A stretch of 64,000 nt of DNA from Pycnopodia helianthoides. Taxonomy: Eukaryota; Echinodermata; Asteroidea; Forcipulatida; Asteriidae. Each line of letters begins with the position of its first letter. Positions within the stretch are counted from its first letter, which is position 1. The DNA is taken from assembly GCA_032158295.1 (NCBI GenBank), contig CM063254.1:7854614-7918613 (forward strand). The letters run 5' to 3'. The notes under the pieces are model-generated. The model was not told the origin of the DNA, did no database searches, and was given only the letters and a program-made list of their open reading frames with translations. Below are positions 63,655 to 64,000 of this stretch, in pieces. A program made the position numbers and the translations under genes.

Positions 63655-64000
63655 ATTTAAGCATTTGCACAACCGACATTGGTAAGATTGAAAAAATCAA
63701 AGTTCAAGGATTTACACAGAACTTGCAGAAAGACGATCATTGTAAGAAAACTTCCCATGAAATATTTTTGCTTGAAATGCTGTTTTTTTAAACATTTTTT
63801 TATATAAATGAGTTAGCTATTGGTTTTTATCTCGCGAGACCAAACCTGATATTTGAAAACAGTGAAAACATATAGCCTACTGGGATTTTTCACTATTTTC
63901 TATGACCGATTGAGTTTCAACTGTCACAGATTTGTGTTGAGTCACACAAAGTGCGGATACTGGTCTTTGACAGTTACCAATGTTATCTCCTGCTTTAATG
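63655..64000. mobile_element. MITE family D copy, cut by the window end
   Basis: GACATTGGTAAGATTGAAAA .. CAGTGAAAACAT .. CACAAAGTGCGGATACTGGT .. CAGTTACCAATGTTATCTCC, close to 4817-5150. Confidence 0.75.

Larger units (their letters stand above)
55173..64000. other. Region downstream of LETM1, no gene recognised
   Basis: Presumably begins with the LETM1 3' untranslated region. AATAAA occurs at about 55652 (inside a SINE), 56141, 56401 and 56416; none can be chosen. The rest is AT-rich unique DNA with SINEs, MITEs, the TTAGGG-like array and a 189-bp duplication. 58000-60100 shows no structure beyond short low-complexity runs and a weak echo of 55.4-55.9 kb at 58.1-58.45 kb (AGACTGGTCCCC, GTATCTGGC, CACGAGCCT). 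Confidence 0.7.

Overview
The window is animal nuclear DNA: coding sequence is cut into short exons with GT/AG borders, introns are long and AT-rich, and dispersed repeats are dense. Both recognisable genes are conserved metazoan genes. The mix of tRNA-derived SINEs, many small inverted-repeat elements, Ty3/gypsy and LINE remnants and a TTAGGG-like array suggests a marine deuterostome invertebrate, most likely an echinoderm and perhaps a sea star. That assignment is an inference, not a measurement.

Layout. 1-26504 (+): the 3' part of a TRPM-family cation channel gene. I can place 22 exons from 1678 to the stop codon at 26502-26504, giving about 1,085 residues: most of the cytosolic TRPM homology region, S1-S6, the pore, the TRP helix and a C-terminal coiled coil. 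There is no kinase or Nudix domain. The 5' exons lie upstream of the window or are not recognisable. 26505-33156: intergenic, mostly repeats. 33157-55172 (+): a complete LETM1 gene, the inner-mitochondrial-membrane cation/proton exchanger. It has 15 exons and about 796 residues: presequence, membrane segment, LETM (ribosome-binding-like) domain, coiled coils and an EF hand. 55173-64000: no recognisable gene, only repeats, a degenerate telomere-like array and a tandem duplication.

The two genes are head to tail and share no obvious pathway beyond cation transport. In each, splice phases agree from exon to exon except at three places: 11803-11809 in TRPM, and in LETM1 the exon 4/5 junction and 43193-43195. 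Each fits one missing base in a short homopolymer (the TRPM site could also be two extra T). Uncorrected assembly indels are the simplest explanation.

Repeats carry most of the novelty. An internally deleted LTR retrotransposon sits five bases after a TRPM splice donor. A 36-bp array after LETM1 exon 8 repeats a juxtaposed acceptor/donor sequence. A 132-bp element made almost wholly of GGTCTC units has an 8-bp target duplication and hAT-like ends. A decayed DUF3504/Crypton-type recombinase fragment lies antisense in a TRPM intron. Several foldback elements and at least five MITE-like families fill the rest.
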